A stretch of 64,000 nucleotides of DNA, taken from Siphonodentalium dalli. Its lineage: Eukaryota > Mollusca > Scaphopoda > Gadilida > Siphonodentaliidae. Made by a program: the position numbers and the translations under genes. Numbering within the stretch: the first letter of the stretch is position 1; each line of letters begins with the position of its first letter. Below the pieces are notes generated by a model. The model did no database searches. It was not told the DNA's origin and saw nothing but the letters and a program-made list of their open reading frames with translations. Shown here in pieces: positions 58,503-64,000 of the stretch. Location of the stretch: positions 56,632,609 through 56,696,608 of the forward strand of contig CP136066.1 of the NCBI GenBank assembly GCA_032622095.1, given 5' to 3'.

Positions 58503-59520
58503 AGATATTATACGTGAGTTGTCTGACAGAAATTTAATTGACTTTGACAACAATGATACTTTTGCGCGTTTGCTTGATTAGCGAAAAAAGTTTGTATTCA
58601 CAGTGCGTGACATAATTAGTAGTGAACAATTAGACATGAGCGATAAGCGTTAAGGCAGTGGCCAAATATCAAATATGAGCTGTGTTATGAGCTGTGGTCA
58701 GTAACACGGTGATAGTGGAGTATCATTATATCCTCAGCCTTCGCCGGACTTAGATTGTAAACTTATAATCACAGTGATGATAGATAATTCAAATTCAGTG
58801 TACAAATATATGTGTAAACGAATAGATTATGTTATCACATGAAATATACGAAACTTACACGGCTATCGATTCTGCATGTAAAGTCATAACAATATGTATT
58901 TATATTCATTGCATAGGATATTATTTGTACAGATGAATTTCCGAACATTTGAGCTGCGGCTTTGATTGGGTTTCTGAAAACAGGTTTCCTCCTATGTAAA
59001 AGTAGGTTTTTCCTGACCGTCGTCGCAGACCAGGTAGATTGTAAAATTGTATTCCAAGTAAATGTGACATGTGCCCACTGGTATGCAGTTTTCATGTTTC
59101 CAATAAACGCCAGTCCGGTAACGGTGCGGCTCGTTTGCAACGAGTGTGTTTTGGATTATATATACCTTTATTGTCCTCCAATTTCTGAAGAGTGATACAT
59201 ATACATAATAGCGTATATACAACATGTTACAACAATATAGTCAAAATGAAAGAGCAAAAGTAAGTTTGGAGAAGAAAAAACATACACATATATGAACCAC
59301 GTCCTAATAAATAGCACACAAAGTCATACACTCTTACAAAAGCTGACATTCAAGACACGCGCGAACATTTAAAAAAAAAATGCAGACAGGCACAGACGCA
59401 CGCACAAGCTCGCGGACACTCACACACTTACCCCCAAGCTGACGTATAGTACGGATACAGACACGTTTATGTTACATGCAAGATAAACTATAAGCACACC
59501 TAATTTGAATTTTTGCCTGA
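58503..59520. other. No recognisable gene
   Basis: A 101-codon minus frame (58835-59140) and a 77-codon plus frame overlap, with no motif. A CA-rich stretch lies near 59370-59440. Confidence 0.35.
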
Positions 59521-59526
59521 ATTACA

Positions 59527-60060
59527 CTGCCAAAAATATTTTCTCAATTCAGGAAAAAAAAAATCTTGAAATGAGATATTATCTTGGGAGAATAGCTAGA
59601 AAAATAAGAAAAAACATATTTTCTAGGTCAAGAAATGAAAGGGTGGGAAAATTTCTTGTCTGAGAAAATTTCTTTAAGAAAACACAGTAATCTTAGTAAG
59701 AAAATCCTAGTAAAAAAATCTTAGTATAGATTTTTTTTCTTAATGTAGGAAAGATTGTTTTTCTCACATAAGTTTATTTTTCTTGAAATAAGATAAGTTT
59801 AAGATACTGCGATTATCTTGGGAGAATAGCTAGAAATTTAAGAAAGCTATACAATTAATCTAGAACAAGAAATTATATTTTCTATAGTTAGAAATATCGT
59901 CAAGATATTTTTTCTTAAGTGATGCCAATTTTTTCTAGAATGAGATTTTCTCAAGCAGGAAAATAAATCTAAGTAAGGAAAACAAGTTTTCTTAACTAGG
60001 AATATTTTCCCAAATTAGGAAAGATACATTAGAAAACAATTCTTAATTAAGAAAAACATT
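59527..60060. repeat. A/T-rich degenerate repeat of AAGAAAATTTCTT type
   Basis: Starts CACTGCCAAAAATATTTTC, then many AAGAAA/TTTCTT and TAGGAAA motifs with internal repeats (CTTGGGAGAATAGCTAGAAA at 59583 and 59817). This resembles animal DNA-transposon remnants beginning CACTGCAAAAA, but the far end was not defined. Confidence 0.4.
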
Positions 60061-60186
60061 TAATTTTAAATTAATATATAATTTCAATTGTGTTTTAAAA
60101 TATACAATTGACATTTATTCTGAATATAAAAACTTCTTTGTAAATATCATTGTTAAATGTATAATGGAGACAATAAGGGGGCTTAA

Positions 60187-60679
60187 AGGCACGGGAGGCC
60201 TTAGTTGTCGAAAATATTCATATTTGTTTCAATCACCGTAAACAGAAAAACATTAAAACGCATACAGTTTTGTTCATATATACCATGACCATCGCGTAAA
60301 CAGCATGCTATCATAAAGACCTACTATATTTTACCTAAGCAGGAGCCTGATTGTGTTACAGAAGGCAGCACAGTGTTACTGGCTAATCACACACAAATCA
60401 TATAAATGCTCTTTATTCGTTCCATATCAAAATTCAGCAACAATGAACGCTCTTTATGTTTACCATCATAATATAAACAAACACCAGGAAAGTACCTTTT
60501 TATGCTTTTGTTTACATAAGAATGGTCAAACATATGACAATAACATACTGTTTATGCGATATTTCTTATTTGTATACGGACAAAGTCTGTCTACATTTTA
60601 ATATTCTTTCTGTTTGTGGCGGTTTTTGACCGGTGGAAATATTTTCACAGCATACCCACCGCCAAGGCCTCCCGTACCT
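60187..60679. mobile_element. TTAA-flanked TIR element (AGGnACGGGAGGCCTT)
   Basis: Left AGGCACGGGAGGCCTT and right AAGGCCTCCCGTACCT are inverted repeats with one mismatch, flanked by TTAA (60183-60186 and 60680-60683). TTAA plus AGG termini could be Kolobok- or piggyBac-type. An 82-codon internal frame (60353-60601) is not recognised. Confidence 0.7.
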
Positions 60680-60683
60680 TTAA

Positions 60684-61353
60684 ACTTTACATATACAATC
60701 AACAATTTCTCGTTACAGTTATGGGTTTCTAAAATTGCAAGAGGCCAAACAAGATACTGTGTACATTCGCGAAATGAAACTATACAAAGTACCTGTATCT
60801 TGTTCTGCCTCTTAAAATTGTATAAACCTATATATGCAACAAAAAATATATTGATTGCTAATAATTACATCCCGACACATGATTTTCAATATATTTATAG
60901 AAAGAGTTACCTCAAATCTGTCGGTTGCTAAAAAAATATATAACAATTTCTGTTATTTGAGTATCCAGTTCAAACGATAGGAAAAAAAATCATCACACAT
61001 GACAAAACAAGCACTGTATGTGCCTTAATAAACATCGTAACCCTGTATTTTTAAATGCACATATTCTAGGACGGGTGATGTGTAATAAACACAGAAAGAC
61101 ACTTGTATTAATGGATTTGTTGATACGGCACTTGTGCCATTGAGGAAAGATAGAACTCTAGGGTGTGCTGTTCATTCCGTCATTTTGCGCTAGCACTCGT
61201 GTCATATCAACAAACCCATAAACAAAATTGTGTAATTCTGTGTATATACAGCATGTTTTCAATAGCTGTTTCATGAATCATGCAGATTGCAGGTTTACTG
61301 TTCAGGTACTAGCCCAAGTCTTTTCGGTATGCAACAGCTTGAGATATCGAATA
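60684..61353. other. No recognisable feature
   Basis: AT-rich; the 105-codon frame at 60614-60931 crosses the preceding element's end and has no motif. Confidence 0.4.
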
Positions 61354-61500
61354 CAGTAATGCCCCCGAGTATAATCGACTCCTTAAACACAGTAGAATTA
61401 TGGGTAACTTTTCAGGATTTAGTCGGAAATATGGCTTGTTGCCATTCATCGGAAAGCTCTCTGAGAGCTTTCCGATGAATGGCAACAAGCCTCATTTTAA
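61354..61500. mobile_element. TA-flanked palindromic MITE I, truncated copy
   Basis: Begins CAGTAATGCCC after TA and contains the same hairpin as the copy at 61767. Here the hairpin is 61433-61491 (GGCTTGTTGCCATTCATCGG and complement). The right end is eroded after TTTTAACAGTGATG. Confidence 0.7.
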
Positions 61501-61679
61501 CAGTGATGTTTATCAGAATTGCTAGCATGCAATGCCATTCTTTCATATAAATTACTCACAAAATATCAAAAGACCAGATGTGAGTATAATATAAATTTAT
61601 CACCCCATTTTATGCAGGGATACATAAAATAAACATAACATATGTTACTAGTATGCTTTAAAGTCAACATTGACAATTA

Positions 61680-62180
61680 AAGGTAAACAATCTCTCCATG
61701 GTCTCCATATCATCAGATTCTAAGAACAACATTTCTTAATCAATTAATTACCAAAACATAATGCTACAGTAATGGCCAAAGTAATCGACCACTTAACCAC
61801 AGCTGAATTATGGGAAATTTTTCAGGATTTAGTCGGAAATATGACTTGTTGCCATTCATCGGAAAGCTCTCCCCAAGAGCTTTCCGATGAATGGCAACAA
61901 GCCATTTAATTCTGCTGTGGTTAAGTGGTCAATTACTTTGGGCATTACTGTAACTACTGTCAACTCTAGTGTAACATTTTCCAAAACGTGTTATAAATCA
62001 ACATTTTGTTCATCGCAACTTGGTATCAAGATTATGTCAATCGACTCATTGAATATTTGCTAGGCCGGGAAATATTCATGGTGGTGAAAAATAACAGATT
62101 TCAAAAAATTATATTTTTTAACTCAGAACTTTAAAGGGTGTGTTCCTCAACTCGAATAAGTTATTTTTACCCCTGAAGCC
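61680..62180. repeat. Dispersed repeat H, copy 2
   Basis: Second copy of 36630-37020, interrupted by the MITE at 61767-61950. Confidence 0.6.
61767..61950. mobile_element. TA-flanked palindromic MITE I, complete copy
   Basis: CAGTAATGGCCAAAGTAAT and ATTACTTTGGGCATTACTG are inverted ends flanked by TA. CAGT ends with a TA duplication fit Tc1/mariner. Repeat H copy 1 preserves the single TA (36739-36740). A central hairpin surrounds CTCTCCCCAAGAG. Confidence 0.85.
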
Positions 62181-62414
62181 AAAGAAATGGTAATTGAGGA
62201 GCGTGCACTCGGATTATCTGTCTTTAAATGTACATGTATGGTACATGTCTAAGCCACATTAAGCTCCTTGTACATATTACTTGGTGATACAGCAGGTTGA
62301 CAAAGATAAAGGAACATCAGAATATTTTTATTCTGTGATGGATTTTAAGGCCTGTATGTGTGTACATGTACATGAATCTGATTATATTGACATGCTGCAA
62401 TAATTTGTCACTTA

Positions 62415-62780
62415 AAGTGATGTGAAACACTCCAATAGGGTGATAAAATATAAATGGAGAATAATCTTGTTCAAAGTAGTACTTTTTACAAATATTATAT
62501 CCAAATTAACAACACACACCATCATTCGTATACATAATTAAATGCAGTAACTATCAAAGGCGAACTCGTTTTCGTTATATTATCGCCGATAGATGCGCCC
62601 CGAATCGAGTAGTAAATATTCACAAATGAGCGTAGCTCAGGCAATGTGTTCTATGGAGTGATACGGTTGATTTGCTTTCGATTTTCGGCTATGTTAGTAG
62701 AATGCTACCTTCTTCCAGTTGGCATAGCGCCTTGGTACTAACTGATCAGTTTCACGCACCAGAACAAGTGCATCATATAT
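62415..62780. mobile_element. TTAA-flanked element D, copy 3
   Basis: AGTGATGTGAAACACTCC to CATCATATATCT between TTAA sequences; same family as 45428 and 52106. Confidence 0.7.
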
Positions 62781-64000
62781 CTTTAAAAGTTCATATCCTT
62801 CAGACAAGCTCAGAAACAAGGCTTGAGACTGATCCATGGGTACTGTTGTGCTTTGTGTAGAGATATGAAACTGGTACACCTCCAAATTCTGGTCAATGTA
62901 TTATGAAGTACGGTATAACAAAGGTTATGCATACACTGGATGCCATAGTGCACATTTTCTGAGACTCATACAGGTACATACAGAAGCATACAGGTACATG
63001 TACATGTATGTTGTAGAATTGAATTCACTAACTTCACTTGCCAAGATTTTCACCACTAAGTCTGATAAAATGTAGACGTCACTGATCGGTCTCCATCAAG
63101 GAAGGAATGGATGTGTCATTTTTGCCTTTGATGAAGACATTGGTCATCATTTGGTTATATATTAAAGCCTCCCCTTCGCTGCACACTGCACAGTACTGGA
63201 TTCAGTGCATACCATTCATTGGTATACATATGGTACATGTATATAGCCAGGACTGTCACAAAGCAACAACTCACATTATGTCATGCATGGACGAATACCG
63301 ATAACATCTAGATTACATGTATCCGTTACATGTTCACCGAATAACATTTGAAATCCTTCCTCATCCAGTCTTGGACAGAATTAATAATATTGGTATCAAG
63401 TGTAATCATTATCTGCAAGAAACACTCAGGAAACATGATTCTATGATTGGTTATCAGATATCAGGCCTTGAATGAAATTTGTATGTCTCAATCCAATCAG
63501 GCAGCTCCTCCTGTCTGAAAAATAAGATTTGAATGCTTGTAATGACATCAGAAAAGCGGAATGACTAATCATGTACATATTATTAAGATGTACGGTCCAA
63601 ATTAATCACCCGGGGGGGGGGGGGGGGCAGTTATAACAGTATTGTTATCCATTCAAACGCTGCATGTTGGTCAGAATCAGCTACAAATACATATATTTAC
63701 ATACTAAGTGTTGTCATCACTAAATCCAGCATACTGATTGGTCCGCGCCCACGTGGCTAGTTGCAGTTATTTCTCGGTGAATGCGCAACGGCTCATAACA
63801 CCAAGCTCACAACACCATCCATACGTCATTGGGTTTGGAAAGACGAACGCGTAATGTTTTGGGCGCATTTGGACTCGCGCAGGATTGACTTAATACATCA
63901 CCTGGTTGCAATATGAAGAGAAATTGTTCCTATTAACTTTTGCCAAGGGTGCTATTGGGTACTTTGGGCTGTTTTTGTCACGATACACTATTCAATTTAA
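62781..64000. other. No recognisable gene; G-run
   Basis: Contains ACATGTACATGTAT-type motifs (62990-63010), a 16-G run at 63612-63627 and only short frames. No feature could be supported. Confidence 0.4.

Noticed and set aside
1-64000. tRNA or rRNA genes
   Set aside because: Scanning for B-box-like and conserved rRNA stretches gave nothing convincing on either strand.

Overview
The window reads as a repeat-dominated stretch of an animal nuclear genome. It is AT-rich, has no operons, tRNA, rRNA or recognisable intact host gene, and is packed with eukaryotic transposons: a non-LTR retrotransposon, a Ty3/Gypsy LTR retrotransposon, Helitrons, TTAA-flanked and hAT-like TIR elements, and foldback elements. 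The Helitrons carry tandem-repeat cores and there are many ATGTAC-rich stretches. That mix fits a marine lophotrochozoan such as a mollusc, but this is inference and no species can be named.

Layout, 0-17 kb: a 5'-truncated LINE (438-3326) sits inside a 51-bp minisatellite. A TTAA-flanked MITE follows (5311-5702). Then comes a dispersed repeat, called E here (about 5765-10983), broken by a Helitron (6350-7265), an hAT-like element carrying a 15-bp minisatellite (7350-8290) and a 2.3-kb foldback element (8672-10958). A quiet AT-rich stretch with one decayed retroelement ORF1-like remnant leads to a cluster of nested inverted repeats (14846-16005) and a short Helitron (16452-16949).

17-24 kb: a nearly complete Ty3/Gypsy element (17064-24019) with 209-bp and 208-bp LTRs. 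Its order is LTR, SGNH-hydrolase-like ORF, gag, canonical -1 slippery heptamer, protease, RT, RNase H, integrase, LTR. Several one-base lesions make this copy defective, but the domains are readable. The SGNH-like ORF upstream of gag is the most unusual gene content in the window.

24-37 kb: an inverted second copy of E (25117-27640) lacks all three insertions found in the first copy and so preserves their empty target sites. A 300-370 bp satellite (27940-30530), more TTAA-flanked elements and quiet AT-rich DNA follow. 37-64 kb: a foldback inside a TA microsatellite is split by a piggyBac-like MITE. There are three copies of a 2.2-2.8 kb Helitron family (A 37779-40616, C 51208-53400, B inverted at 55707-58502), two further copies of the 6350-7265 Helitron family, a 171-bp satellite joined to a gag fragment, a local segmental duplication with two MITEs present in only one unit, and several small TIR elements.

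The elements do not form a pathway. They form a layered insertion history, and for at least seven insertions the pre-insertion site is still visible elsewhere in the window, so boundaries and target-site duplications can be read directly.
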